Positions 49,226 through 61,884 are shown, counted from the stretch's first letter. The stretch is 64,000 nucleotides of DNA from Combretum micranthum (GCA_024138025.1 JAMXBD010000171.1:1518086-1582085); one strand, 5' to 3'. Translations and numbers: made by a program. The notes: generated by a model from the letters alone, not told the origin.

Positions 49226-49480
49226 TCCTTGTTTGAAAGATTTTCCATCATAAACTTTAGTTGAATTAATGTCATTTTCATTCAAAGTTTCCTAATCTTA
49301 TTTATCATTTTCATTCAAAGTTTCCAAATCTTATTTAGAAGATTCTCTGTGATAAACTTTGGTTGACTTGATATCATTTTCCTTCAAAGTTTCCAAATCT
49401 TATTTAGAAGATTCTCCATGATAAACTTTGATTGACTTGATATCATTTTCATTCAAAGTTTCCAAATTAACGCTCTCATT
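49226..49480 (-). repeat. 69-bp tandem repeats in LINE ORF1-like region
   Basis: Units of 69 bp (23 codons) recur, e.g. TTGACTTGATATCATTTTC at 49,363 and 49,432. On the minus strand each encodes an ETLxENDIKS.KVYH.ESSK-like unit, and the unit junction carries a TAA stop (SSK-stop-DLETL) in the later copies. A partial unit occurs at 49,260-49,320. Confidence 0.75.
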
Positions 49481-49640
49481 TATATCATCAGTATCAAATA
49501 AACCATCTTCCATATTGGTCAAAAACATTAAATCTTGTATTGAAAATTTCCTTTTCTGCTTTTTCAGAAACTTTAGATTTACCAAAATTACTTACCCTAT
49601 TGTGCCCTTTCCTTCCATTTTTGGAGGTGTGAATCCATAT

Positions 49641-49930
49641 GGTAAGTTATTTTAGATAATGATATATAGATATAAATTAATTTAAATAGTTATTTTTAGT
49701 GATAACTCTAGAGATATAAGGTATTTCTTGTGGTTATTTTGATTTATATTTAAGTCTTGTGTTTTTAGATAATTGTAATGCCAATGCTTATGTGCTAATA
49801 ATATATATAGTTTTTAAATAATAAATAAAGGCCCTCATATATGCATTTTTGTGCTTGAAAAAGCAATATATATGTATAATGTTAAAAACTAATTCACTAA
49901 AAAATTAGAAAAAAAAAACCCTAAAAAATT
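49641..49930. other. AT-rich spacer between LINE and MYB
   Basis: No gene. It ends in an A-rich stretch (about 49,905-49,955), upstream of the MYB promoter. Confidence 0.5.
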
Positions 49931-50122
49931 ATAAAAGAAAAAAAAAAGGAAAGAAAAGGACACGTAAAATTCAATTTTGTATTTTCACCTCCGATTCAAC
50001 TTTCCAAATCCGTTTATGGTAGCTTCCATTACTGCTACCAGATTTATTAGGCAACAAACAACCCTATCACAAGGAATTTACTTTATCCGAGATTTTAGAT
50101 TGTTTCTCGGTTATAACCCCTC

Positions 50123-50129
50123 TATAAAA
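50123..50129 (+). promoter_or_regulatory. TATA box of the MYB gene
   Basis: TATAAAA lies 135-141 bp before the MYB start codon. A CT-rich leader (about 50,159-50,190) follows it, as is common in plant 5' UTRs. Confidence 0.6.
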
Positions 50130-50263
50130 CCAAGACCAAAAACCAACCGAAACCTAAAATCTTTCTCTCCCTCTCTCCCTCTTTCTCTCTAAAAAATTTT
50201 TCAGTTCTAAATTCTCGTGGTAAATCTATCTCATCCGCTTTAGGGTTAGGAAAACTGATAAGA

Positions 50264-51123
50264 ATGGAATTCGAACAGAGAGAAGCTGATCGTACCAAAG
50301 GTCCATGGAGTCCTGAAGAGGATGATTTATTAAGAACTCTGGTTCAACAGCACGGACCAAGGAACTGGACCATTATAAGCCAATCCATACCTGGAAGATC
50401 CGGTAAATCTTGCCGTTTGCGGTGGTGCAACCAGCTATCTCCTTCGGTTGAGCACCGCCATTTCACGGCAGTGGAAGATGAAATCATCATTAGAGCGCAT
50501 GCGGAGTACGGTAACCGTGGGCTACCATTGCCAAGCTCCTAAACGGAAGGACCGATAACGCGATCAAGAACCACTGGAACTCCACGTTGAAGAGAAAGCA
50601 CCCCGTGATGGTGGAGAACGGCTTGATACAGCCGGAGGATGATCCTCAACGGCCGGCGAAGAAGCTGTTCAGCGGAAATCAAGCGAGTCAGTCGGAATCG
50701 GAGGTCAGTGATTCGGTTTATCCGGTGATTCCTCAATCACATGCCACCGTCGTGATCGCGGCTCTGTTTGAGCCTAAGGATGCTGTTGCTTCTGTAAATG
50801 ACGGTCCATCGACTGACCTGACGTTGTCGCCGCCAGGAACTGAGTCGACCGAGTTACGTTATCCACTCGTCGGCCCGGCTTCTCGCCGAGAAGTGAGGAA
50901 TATCAGATCATTGTCGTTTTCGCCGTATAGTGACACGGAAGGCAAAACTGTGGAGTTTGGGAGTGATTTTTTATCTGTCATGCAGGAGATGATAAGGACG
51001 GAGGTCCGGAAATACCTTTCGGAGCTTGAAAACTTACCGTGTTGTCACATGATGAATGATCGTGACAACAACGGTTCCAAAAACGCTGCGTTTAAGGCCA
51101 ATCACCAACGTAAAAAGGATTGA
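50264..51123 (+). CDS. R2R3-MYB transcription factor, MYB44/73-like, frameshifted
   Basis: Nuclear DNA-binding regulator of plant subgroup 22 type (family knowledge: stress and hormone responses). The R2 repeat has its three tryptophans at residues 15, 35 and 54 ([29 protein letters not shown]). R3 begins [15 protein letters not shown] and loses frame at about 50,518-50,520 (GTAACCGTGGGCTACC), where one base is missing relative to the expected [13 protein letters not shown]. The reading continues in the next frame with [16 protein letters not shown]. Downstream, TDLTLSPPG and [20 protein letters not shown] fit subgroup 22. The gene has no intron, which is usual for this subgroup. Without the shift it would be about 287 residues, close to family length. 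In the sequence as given, a 92-residue truncated protein ends at 50,542. The shift may be a sequencing error or a real mutation. Confidence 0.9.
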
Positions 51124-52784
51124 AATTTTAGGCGGAAAAAAAAAACGATTAATTGGACGTTTGATTTTTGATTAGTATTTACAGTTGAGGAAGTTTTATT
51201 CATTTTCGGGAAAAATGTATAAGAAAAAAAAAATTGCAGAGACCAGAAAATGTTAAAGCAGCGTCGATTTGAGCATTTGTTTATGGAATGATGACGGAAG
51301 TTGTCGCTAGCTTCTATTTCTTGGACTAGTTTAGTTTATCAGGTTTTTCATCCTTTTTTCCATTTAGGTTGTTTTTCTTCTCAGATTTGAATTTTGTTTC
51401 TTAAAAATTTCCTTTTCATCGAACGGTAAATTTCATTGTCAAATTTCAATTGTAACCTTTGTTGCATCTATTTGTTTCATCATCTTTTTATTATTTTTAT
51501 TTCAATTTTTTATCATTTTCAAATAAAGTATTTATCCAAAATAAATATCAATGAAAAAAAGATATTTTTACTTATAAACCGATTATAATAATCAAATATT
51601 AATATGAAATGGACACACTATTTGAATAGTTAGTTTGGTTTCGTTTTAATTTGATTTTCAAACCGAGATGATATTGAACCAATACAAATATGGTACCAAT
51701 GAAAAACTAATAATTTACTCATAAACTAATTAAATTGATTCGATACTAATTTGATTTCGATAACCGATACAAATAAAAATCCACAATCCAAACAGGTCCA
51801 AATACTGATAAAAAACATACCATCTAAATAGTTATTAATCTTCATCCAAAAGAGTTTAGTGGGTATATGTATATTTTGTGATGTATATGCTATTATTTTT
51901 ATTAAATTTCAATTTTGATTGTTTAATTTGATTATAGTTGAATGTTACATAGCATGAATCCTAATATTTTGGTAACGCTACAACAAATAATTTATAGTTG
52001 GAAAAGGAAACGGGGAAAGGTTGTTACTGAAGAGATGTTTGTTAGTTGTATACTGTTGTCGACGTTCATGATCATGTCCATTTAATGGTGGTTGTCGGAT
52101 GGGAGCCGTACGTAAAGGTACATACATAGGACGGTGTCTGTGTCCAGTGCTTCATCTGCGTTGAATCCTTTTTGGCTTTTAGCTGTTTGTTTGTGATCGT
52201 TGACTAAAGTGGTGGACAATGTCGGCTGCATTGCTTGTGCTGTGGCTTCGGGCTGGGTGCATCTATTTTCCACAAGGAAAAATAGTACCTAGCTATAAGA
52301 AATTTTCTTTTTTTTTTCTTTTTTCTTTTTCCCTTGTTTGAGCTCCATTCCAGTGATGTTATGCATCTTTTGATGTAAGGGTTTATTTGGATGGTTTGTT
52401 TTTTATCTATATCTGTATCTGTATTAAAATGACATGTATAAATATATTCAATTTGCATCTATATTTTATCTATATTTGATCTTTTTATAAAAACTGTCAA
52501 CTTTTTTTCACTTGTATGTATTTCTTGATAAATGATTTATTGAAAAAAAATATTTAAAAAAGTATTTATATTTACTGAAAAAAATTAATCAACAGACCCT
52601 AAATATGCCAGCAGAAGGGCATACATTATGCAAAGTTGAGTCACAATGCTATATCAGTTAGGCTGTGCAATTTGCAAGAAATATATAATCTACAGTATGT
52701 CTAGTAATGTCCTTTTCATAAACACAGGATTATATTTTATTTTATTTTTTATTATGCTAGCTTTTATGTCTATTATAAATAGCT
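51124..52784. other. MYB 3' flank and intergenic stretch
   Basis: The MYB 3' UTR likely lies in the first 400 bp, with AATAAA-like words near 51,523. At 51,600-51,800 CGGTTT/CCGATA-type words look like an old hAT-related element. 52,060-52,275 is less AT-rich than its surroundings and includes a minus frame of 63 codons (52,082-52,273) without a recognised domain. The rest is AT-rich. Confidence 0.4.
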
Positions 52785-52792
52785 AATAGGTT

Positions 52793-53603
52793 AGACGTTG
52801 TCACGGTTCAATTCAGGTCTGGAACCGGACCTGAACCTCTGATTCCCGGTTCTCGATTCTTAGGAACCGCCGGTCCTTACGGTTCGGTTCCAGTTCTAGA
52901 GGAACCGAGAACCATAAAAAAAATAAAAAACCAATTAAATAATTTACTTAATTTAACTAAGAAAAAATGCAAAATAATATTTTAACTTGAAATGACATTG
53001 AGCCTAACAATAATTATTCATAGCATTAGTTAAAAGAAATTCTATAATTATATATTTATCTATATACAATCACTTGCACTTTTTTAGTTGTTATATCAGC
53101 AATGTGACATTATAAAATATTCAAGATACAAATAATTCTCGATAACAAAAAACGAATCACATATTGTTAAGAAAGAAAGTCTACTTTGATTAGAAGTCTG
53201 TATAAATTTAACAATATATGATTTCAAATATATTTATTAATTGTGTTGTTAATAATAACACATTAAATATTGTGAATAGGAAATAATTTTTTTATTATTT
53301 ATGCAAAAATGGTTTTAAATATTTATTTTATAATTATAATTTTTTATAATTTTCTTTTTTTTTTCTTACTTTTTTTTATAATTTTTATGGTGTAAAACCG
53401 CCGGTTCTGCTGGTTCTTGAATTGGCGGTTTCAAAACCGTCGGGTCATGCGGTTTTTAGAGATGGAACCGTAAGGACCCACCAGAACCAACGGGTCCTTT
53501 ACCGATTTAGACCCGTCATTCCCAGGCCAGTTCCTTGTTCAAGAACCGCCGGTGACCGTTCAGATCGGTTCCCGGTTCGGAACCGACCCGAGATGATGTC
53601 TAC
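52793..53603. mobile_element. hAT-type element, 811 bp
   Basis: Perfect 8-bp flanks AATAGGTT at 52,785-52,792 and 53,604-53,611. The ends AGACGTTGTCACGG and (reverse complement) AGACATCATCTCGG are inverted repeats, followed on both sides by sub-terminal CGGTTC/GAACCG/CCGGTT-rich arms of about 120-200 bp that mirror each other. The middle is AT-rich. The 63-codon frame at 53,422 is a by-product of the CGGTTC-rich arm. Confidence 0.85.
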
Positions 53604-53611
53604 AATAGGTT

Positions 53612-53963
53612 AATGTTACTATCAAGACATGTTTGTTAATGTACTTCTTATAAACACTAAACTATTATTATTATTATTATTTTTATTATGTTAGCTTTTA
53701 TGTCTCAATTATACATAGGGTCGATCTTACTAATTCAACTTTCACAAAATGTGTCTTTTTGTTGATCAACTTCATCGTTGTTTTTACTTTTGGCTTCGCA
53801 ATTCAGTTAAATTTGTCATCTAAACTGACGATATGACCTATTAATGAGTAACACGAGTTCTTGTAAGAAATAAAAATTAATTTATAAAAAAAAGCAAAAA
53901 AACATAAGTTGTAAAAAAAAAAAAAAAAAACTCTTTTTCAAATCTCATCTCTCGAGTCAATTT
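53612..53963. other. Spacer before second large repeat
   Basis: No gene. Contains (ATT)n at about 53,654-53,680 and a poly-A run at about 53,916-53,931. The stretch 53,629-53,727 resembles 52,694-52,784 on the other side of the hAT element. Confidence 0.5.
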
Positions 53964-55619
53964 GAGTTTTTAGCATATGGAGCAGAGACCTCCCTTTGGA
54001 CTTAATTTTTTTTTCCATTTCGAACCTTTTGTAACTTATTATCTTTAAACAGCAGCCAAGCCGAAAGAAGATTAAGGTTTTTCTCAATTCTAATTGATTT
54101 GATTTAATTCACGATATTGTTGAAGTTTTCAAGAACAAGAAGAGATGACACATGAGAAGCTTAAGAAACATAGAGGACGTATGAAAAGTTGAGCAAAAAC
54201 ACGAAACCAAACAACAAAGGTTGAGATAACTCCATAAACAGATCCAAGACGGACGTAAATGTGACAAATTTCATCTTCTTCGAGAAAATGTTGGAATCTT
54301 CCTATAAAGTTTCAATCTTCTACTACCCCCTCCTGCCCCCTATTGTGGGGAGACAATGAAGGTTGAAGTTTCTGTACAAATCTAAGGTTTGTTGAAATGG
54401 TTTTTCTAGTTATGCTACTACACAATTTCCCATTAGCTGGGGTTCTATTCTATAATTTGACTTTCAAAGAAAGGTTTGTCGCTTCAATGAATCTTTTAGT
54501 AGTTTCAATCGAGCTACTCGGTTTTCATCTTAAGGTTTTGAGTGGGCCATTCTCTTTTTCATTTGGGGCTTCCGATTAGGTCAATTCTTTTTGCTGTAGA
54601 TTTACCCTATTCTCAATCTTACAATTTGACTCACGGTAACCTTGGGTTAGGTTAATTAGATTTCTTTTATTTTTTCTGCATTTATATTTTAAACCATTTT
54701 GCATTTGTTCCAGTTAGCCCATGTGAAAATATTGTTTAACTTATCGCTCATTAATAAGTCCATATTCTCAACTAAAATAATAGAGTTAGTTGAGTGAAAA
54801 TTGGTTTGTATTATGGTGATGTGTCTAGTATCCATGTCTACACAAGTCAATTCTAAAATATCTTAACGTATGACCTAACCCATTTATTAATCATGTATGA
54901 AAACTTAAACTCATAATCCAACCTATTTATATCGTGTTTCGTGTCAATCCATTTATTGTTTGATAAGATATATAAAGATATACAGATTCTACTAAAATTT
55001 AAATATTTTATATTATCTTGAAAATAAAAGTTATTATGTTAAAAATAGTTTTATCCTAGTTAGATATAATTATGTATTATATTGCAAATATATTCAGTTT
55101 ATATAACAAATGAATTAAAATATATATTATATGTTTTCAACTGTAGACTTATATATGTAAAAATATGTTATATACATACACATATATATAAATATCTATT
55201 ATATATGTTATGTAATATGCATATATATAGATTATGATACATGTTATACAGGATTTATAGTTTTTATTTATATATACTTTACAAACTATAAATATTATAT
55301 ACATAGTTTATAATCTGGTATAGATGAATAATCGATATATTAATTATATCCATTTATTTATGATTTATATTTTATAATGTATATAAATATTCATTTCATA
55401 TAACAAATGAATTATGAAAATATTATTATACGCATATATAATATAAATTATGTATTTATAACATGTAAATCTTATATACGTATAGAAGTTTTACTTACAT
55501 GCCTATTATAATATATTTGTTATACATATGTTATGCCACATATATTATTAATATATTTAAACGATATACGTTATATGTAATTCATTTTTATTTGTACTCT
55601 ATAAGCTAGATATATGTAT

Positions 55620-55922
55620 GGGTTAATGCTACAAATGGTACTTAAACTTTGACAAATATTCAATTAGGTACCTAAACTTTGAATTTAAAAAAATTTAAAA
55701 CTAAATTTTGAAATTGATCAATTTATTACCAAAAAGAACTTTTGTGTACTAATAGTACATCCATCAAGTCCTTTGAAATACCAAAATTGATCAATTTCAC
55801 AATTTGGATGCTAAATTCATCAATTTTATAATTTTAGAACTTTTTTTTTTTTTTTGCCACTTATAGTTCTAGAACTTAATTGCATATTTTATCAAAGTTT
55901 AGTACTATTCATGACATTATCC
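55620..55922. mobile_element. ~300 bp TIR element, copy in second large repeat
   Basis: Same element as at 1676-1976, carried along with the large duplication rather than inserted separately, since its flanks also match. Small indels and a longer internal T run distinguish it. Confidence 0.7.
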
Positions 55923-55946
55923 TACATGCATCATATATGTATACCT

Positions 55947-56038
55947 GTTGAACTTGACAGTTCAATGTGAATTTTTTATGAGACAATATAATGCACAAAT
56001 AATCCTTTATTGTTGTAAACTATACTTAATTAGCATGA

Positions 56039-56093
<55 letters not shown>

Positions 56094-57017
56094 GTGCATG
56101 TTTATGGAGTTTTTCTACAGATTTTTAGCAAACGAGCATATCGAAGGTCAAGTTTAGGGCTTGACATATCATTTGTATGTCAAGAGTCAAGTTTAAGGCT
56201 TGACACATCAAAATTAGGGCTTGACACTAACTAAACCAAAGACTCGACAAAGGCAAATATTAGAGTGATTATCGAGGGTCAAATTTAAGCCTTGACATAT
56301 CAAGAGTTAGGACTTGACACGCTCAATATTAAAGCTCAAGAGGCACACGTGTGAAAGTTATTGCTGGTTAAGTTTGGGCAAGACAAGTGAGGCACACGAA
56401 GCATTTGAGGTGCAACAAAGCTTATATGGACAAAAAGAGCCGTTGGAGTGCATTTAATGTATGGGAGATTTTAGACGTTGTGTCTAATAAACTTTTGAAT
56501 TTTCAATGGCTATTATATAAAATCCAAAAGGGCCAAAGAAGTGAAGAAGTGCCAAATCATTTTACAAGCTTATTAATTGTAATAAAAAAAGTTTTTTCTT
56601 TGTTCTCTTGTACATATTATTTGGAAATTATATAGAAAGAGAGAAAATTTACTCTAGCACTTAGTTCATATTTATTGCTATTCACATAAAAGTACTAAGA
56701 GAGAGAGAGAGGGGAAATATTTTATTTCCTATGGGTGTAATATTGCTCGTTTCAAGCAAACTCTTGATATTAATATAGTGGTGGTGAAAACCTCGAAAGA
56801 GGCAATTGATGAACCATGGAGAGTAGGCAAAGCACCGAACTCCACGTCAAATCTTGTGGCTTGATTTTTCTCTCTCCCTCTCTTTTATTTTATACTTTCT
56901 TTTTATTATTTATTTATCCACTGCAAATTTGAATAATTCTTTTGTTTTCCGTTTTTCAAAATTAATTATTTCGAAATTTTTGGTAAATACTCAACTCATC
57001 CCCCCTCTTAAGTATTC
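55947..57017 (+). mobile_element. Copia-like LTR remnant, second copy
   Basis: Counterpart of 2001-3060 inside the second large repeat. The hairpin has decayed slightly (GTTGAACTTGACAGTTCAA), the (GT)n tract is longer, and the stretch ends at the solo LTR beginning at 57,018. Confidence 0.4.
56038..56090. repeat. (GT)n microsatellite, expanded copy
   Basis: About 26 uninterrupted GT units, against about 14 in the matching site at 2097-2125. The open frames of valine and cysteine that cross it are artefacts of the repeat. Confidence 0.95.
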
Positions 57018-60000
57018 TGAAATACCTCATATCTTCATATGTATTAAAAATTGGGTTTAGATAGATTTGAATGAATTAAATTAATCATAGGATATAAATA
57101 GACAAGTTGACAAAGTTAGATTAGCAATTAATTAAATGAAATTTGATATTTGAAATCTAAATTCTCTAAACAAGTCATTAAAATGTTTAGAGGATTCATA
57201 AACCCTCAATCTTTAGTCTAAACTCCAATTCCTAAATCCCCATAAAATTTGAGTTCATTTGCTTGTATAAAAACATCAGTTCTTAAACCCGAACTCAAAT
57301 TAAATATTTTTTTTATCTAAAATAAATTTGTAAATTAAGTTCTTACTTTAAGTTCTTAATTTCTAACCTATCGGTTCTAAAATCATCTTCTAAATACTTC
57401 TGGAACTATAGATATTGATCTGATAGTTCTAAATCTAATACGTATTTTTAAAATATATTTATATTTATCTTCTCCCTTTTTTTTATTTGTCCTCTGCCTT
57501 ATCTTTCTTTTTCTTTCTCTCTCTCCCCTTTTCTCCTTCTTCTTTCCCTATCTTCTTCTTCTTCTTCTTCTTCTTCTTCTCTTCTTTTCTCTCCAAATTC
57601 AAGACATGAATCTCAATTTCAATAAGAGAAAAAAAGGAATCAAGTAGAATATGAGAATAGAAGAAAGAAATCAAAGCTAAAAGTGCAAGAGTTGCATGAT
57701 TTAGCCAAAGAGATAAGTTTTATAATTTAATTCATATGTTTTACTTGTTGTTTGCTTATATAATTGATGAATTGATGTTGTTGAGTTGGAAAGTGCTTTT
57801 TACATTTGTATGTTGGTTTAATGGTTGATGGTCGTTGGGGATTGGTTGGAGGAAGGAGATGATGAATAATAATTTATGATGGTTAATTGTTGTTTGAAGT
57901 TGTTGGAGGAAGATTGAAGTGTTAAGAGTTGTTATTAGAGTTTATTTGATGTTAGAATTAATGTGGAGATGTATAGTTGATGAAAAAGTGTAAAAATGGA
58001 CTTTAAAAATAGAACTGATTCGTAACATGTATCAGGGGATCAATCACAGGCAGCAAAAGGGAGTGAAAATGAAACTGATTATGTTTTTTTCAACATCACG
58101 GGGACAAAAGGAGCGTGATGGCTCTGTGTATTTTTTTTAAATCAAGGGCGACCGCTTTGGGCGTGATCCTTCCCTGCAGCTTGATTTTTTTTGTAATTTG
58201 ATCTTAATTTTTTCATTATGATATCAGATTGAGGTGATTCAAGTTGCGTTGGAAAGCTTACAAAGATATCTACAAACTTTCATGTTTTGAGTTTTTACAA
58301 ATTATAAAAATTAGTGCTTAATTTTTATTTTTTTTCAACTGATACATTTTCTAAGCAAAGTTAAAAACTTGTTTTTGTTTATTTTATTGTTTTTGCTTAG
58401 GAAGTGGATCTTTTTGAGCTAATGAGATGATAGATAAGTGATGTTTGATGTGTTATGTTGATTGGTTGATTGGTTGATATAATTAAACATGAGTTAAGTA
58501 GATTATAGATTTAAAAATAATTAGATTAAATCTAAAGTTAGTTATAAAATGAACTTAGTTAACAAACCTAGGTCACTTGACTAAATGACCTTGAATGAAC
58601 TCAAATGGATTAGATTGTTTAACTTTGATGAATTTGGCTAGTTTAAGTAATGTAAGCTCGAATTGACATAGATCTTAGATATATAATGAATTAGTAATAA
58701 TCTAAGTCAACTTGCTTAATGAACTTCCTAAGCTAAAAATGAATTAGATTGATTATAGTTTAATCACCTTGGCTTTAGTAAATGACTTAATGAATGATTT
58801 AATCAATTTGGCTAAGGTTAAGCTAAAATGGGTTAATAGCTAATAATTAGTTTAGATGAATGAATTAGGATGATCTTTGAATAATATGGTGAATATGTTG
58901 TTTCAAATGTATGTTTAATTGGAAAATGAATGTTTTTGGTTTATGAATTCTTTGTTAATGCTTTTGTAATAAAACACTATAAATAAAGAGAAAAGAAATT
59001 CTTTAACAGACAAAGGAGAACTGTCCATATTTTGGCGGGGCGATATTCGCAGCCCTAGTGGGGTTCCACATTAGTGTCTGATTAAATAAGGTTAATAAAA
59101 GTTTAAGAAAGTGGATGATTATTTTAGTTTAGTTTAGTTTCTTATACAAGTTCTTTCCTTAACAAAAGTGGATATCTAAGTTATCTTCTGGATTATCTTC
59201 TGAAATTCCTTCCGAGGCTATGTTTAGATTTCATATTCAAGGTACGCAGTAACTTGTGTGATGATTGATAGGATAGGCATCCTAAATGGATTAAGAACTT
59301 AAAGACGACTTAATAATTGATGAGTCTTGGTTGTGCTTTACGTAGTTGAATCCAGATCCGGGAGCAACAACCTTGTCATGATGCAATGGCACAGTAGTTT
59401 AGGCACTTAGCCCAATCCTTTGTCATGATGCAATGACTCAAATCCATGATGCAATGGTTCACCATGATGCAATGGTGGTTTCTTTTATTAGCTAAGTGGG
59501 TAGCTAATAGGGTTAACGGTACCGGTATATTCTCTATTTAGGCTTGGGAGGAAATAATATGTTTTAGTTCACGGGTATGGGCCCGTTGAACTAATTGATG
59601 TTATAGACCAAGATAAATGGAGTATATAAAGGAGTGTGAACCCTAGATGATGCTATTAATATTCTTTTATCGGTTAGATATAGGAGATATAGATACTTGG
59701 TCTATCTATATCAACCCCCTGAGCAATTACTGTTACTCAGGACCCCTAGATTCCCATTGGCTTGTTTCGGAGTGTGAGTGCTCCATTGTTGATTTGTTTA
59801 TTTTAATGAAAAGATAATAACTTGTGGATTGATGCATTGCATTTAGTTAAGCTCGCGTGCCACTCCATATGTGATTGTGTTGCTGTGTACTGGGCTTCGA
59901 CTCATTCTTGTTGTTGTTATTCTTTTTACAGGTTTTGTTGTTGATAAAGATGATGTTGATGAAGTTGATAATGATGAGTTCTTGTTGATGTTGGTAATGA

Positions 60001-60508
60001 TGGATGATGAGATGATGATATGATGATGTTGTTGTTGTTGATGATGTTGTCTTGGGTTTTTGGGTGCTTCTGTGGACTCGAGAAGGATTGTGGATGAGTA
60101 ATGCGAGTCAGGAGCATTAAGTAGTTTAGTTGTTTTGTTTCTCCTTTTGTTTGTTTTATAGAGACTAGATTCATTTATAAATTTATATTTTCATTTAAGG
60201 GCTTGTGAGAAGCCATGTTTTGTAAATATGCTTTTGTAAAGATTTGTTTAAGTGAAAGTTTTTCCACTTTTAATAGTGGAAGTTTGAAATGCTTTTTATG
60301 TAGAAATGTTTTTATTAAAGTTTATTTTTCCGCTGCTAAATCCAGTTGTTGCCAGAATCTAACTGAATGATTTCACAATCTAAAATCGGATAGCAATGTT
60401 CAACATAAACACCTTCTTTTAAGACAACCTTACGTATAATTCGTAAAAGTTATACGTGTTGGGGACTTGTATGCTTAATTTGAGAATTTAGCATGTCGGG
60501 TCTTTACA
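57018..60508 (+). mobile_element. Solo LTR, 3.49 kb, family A (copy 2)
   Basis: Same insertion as 3061-6520, duplicated with its flanks. The target duplication is perfect: TATTC at 57,013-57,017 and 60,509-60,513. It includes a (TTC)n tract near 57,554 and a TATATAAA at 59,633-59,640. Between about 58,500 and 58,800 it lacks many single bases present in copy 1. Confidence 0.9.
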
Positions 60509-61303
60509 TATTCCTAATGTATTTTCACTACCCACTTTATAAATGTTCTATATGCAATATCTATTTTAATATATATGTATGTTTATACAATATGTTATAT
60601 TCATAATCTTGATATAACATATAGTATATGTGTATGTTATATATACTCATATAATTGTTATAGATATTTGGTGGATATACTATATAGTGTACATGTTACT
60701 ATATATACGTATATATGATGTATATGTATCAAATAAATTAACTATATTAATATATAAAATTTACACATTTTATTTGTTATAATGTCCATATTTGTTATAT
60801 GTTTAATCTACATATAATTTATAATATGTTATACCTATATATAATATGGTTTTTATATGGACAACTTTGTCATTTTATAATTTAGTTAGACATAATAATT
60901 AACATTATATTTTAACAAAATAAGCATACAAAAACAATAATAATATATTTTAATGAGTTTGCGGGTTTGTAAATGTGTTTAGGTTCTAAACCCAAACTCA
61001 AACACATTTAAATTCATGTCGTTTATGAGTTTGACCTGTTTATTATTCATGTCTATTTTTACCTACACAAACCATTTTATAATCGTATTGTGTCGTGTCC
61101 AAGTTTACGGCCTAGTCCTAAATTGCTAGCTCTGAAAATAGGTATTAAATTGATTAAACAAAAGTATAGGTACTATTAAGGCCTTTACACTCAAAAGCAC
61201 AACCCACAAATTACCTTAAGTATATAACGTTTCTTTCTTTTCTTCACTGTACAACTCTGGTATCTCCCCCTACTTAACTCTGCGTATTTCCTTTCTTCTA
61301 CAA
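60509..61303. other. AT-rich stretch, counterpart of 6521-7311
   Basis: No gene. Matches the copy 1 stretch closely, including the hAT-like terminal phrases near 61,050-61,130. Confidence 0.5.
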
Positions 61304-61594
61304 TGTAATATCTAGGGTTTCATTTACTATTGTCTATCTTATAGAACTCCTTAAGAAGACTCTTGTTTTGAGGGAAATATTCATTATCCTCTTTGTATTC
61401 ATTTTCTCCTTTTATATACATGGTACAAATAACATATCTTGTTATTATTTGTTGATTTCTGTTAAGATATGTTAGTTATGAACTATAACTGTTTTGACTA
61501 ATCAATCATTGTTACTATCTTTAACTATATTGTTATAATGTAATCTTCCAACCTTTTAGGTTGTCTCCTACATCTATCTTGTCTATTCGTAACA
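61304..61594 (-). mobile_element. 3' LTR of Ty3/gypsy element (copy 2)
   Basis: Counterpart of 7312-7602 in the second large repeat, essentially identical including the minus-strand TATA box. Confidence 0.65.
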
Positions 61595-61884
61595 GTTTGC
61601 TCCTTACCTTGAAAAAGAGCCTTGTCTTCAAGGTTAAAATGGGGTAAATAGCTAAAAATTATCAAAATGTTCCCAGAAGCATTCTCTAGCTGTAAACCCT
61701 ACCATTGATTAGAGGTTGAGACACCCACACTCCATTTCGTAAAAGCTAGCGAGACCCTACTATAGCTAATGGCTGTATAATAGGATGATTGTCATAAATT
61801 CCTGAGGTGATTCCAATAATGGATCATTGTAACCTGAAGCTCATTTAAGAACTGTGATATATAGATAAATAAATTATAGAGAAG
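61595..61884 (-). pseudogene. Gypsy pol C-terminal tail (copy 2)
   Basis: Counterpart of 7603-7896 with the same F.NLEDK ending and WQG..LENAS block. Small indels relative to copy 1 (for example GGGGTAAAT for GCGGGTAAAT) shift frames differently. Confidence 0.75.

Larger units (their letters stand above)
43412..49640 (-). mobile_element. L1-type LINE, decayed, minus strand
   Basis: Reading right to left: an ORF1-like region with 23-residue repeats (49,640-49,036), an hAT insertion (47,895-49,027), the rest of the ORF1-like region (about 47,890-47,680), endonuclease (about 47,157-46,880), reverse transcriptase (46,231-45,320), a zinc-finger RVT motif (about 44,310-44,240) and RNase H (43,627-43,412). 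This is the order of plant L1-type LINEs that carry an RNase H domain. Frames are broken throughout, so it cannot encode an active protein. The 5' and 3' limits are approximate. Confidence 0.88.

Noticed and set aside
56043..56234. Cysteine/valine-repeat frame
   Set aside because: Read-through of the (GT)n microsatellite.
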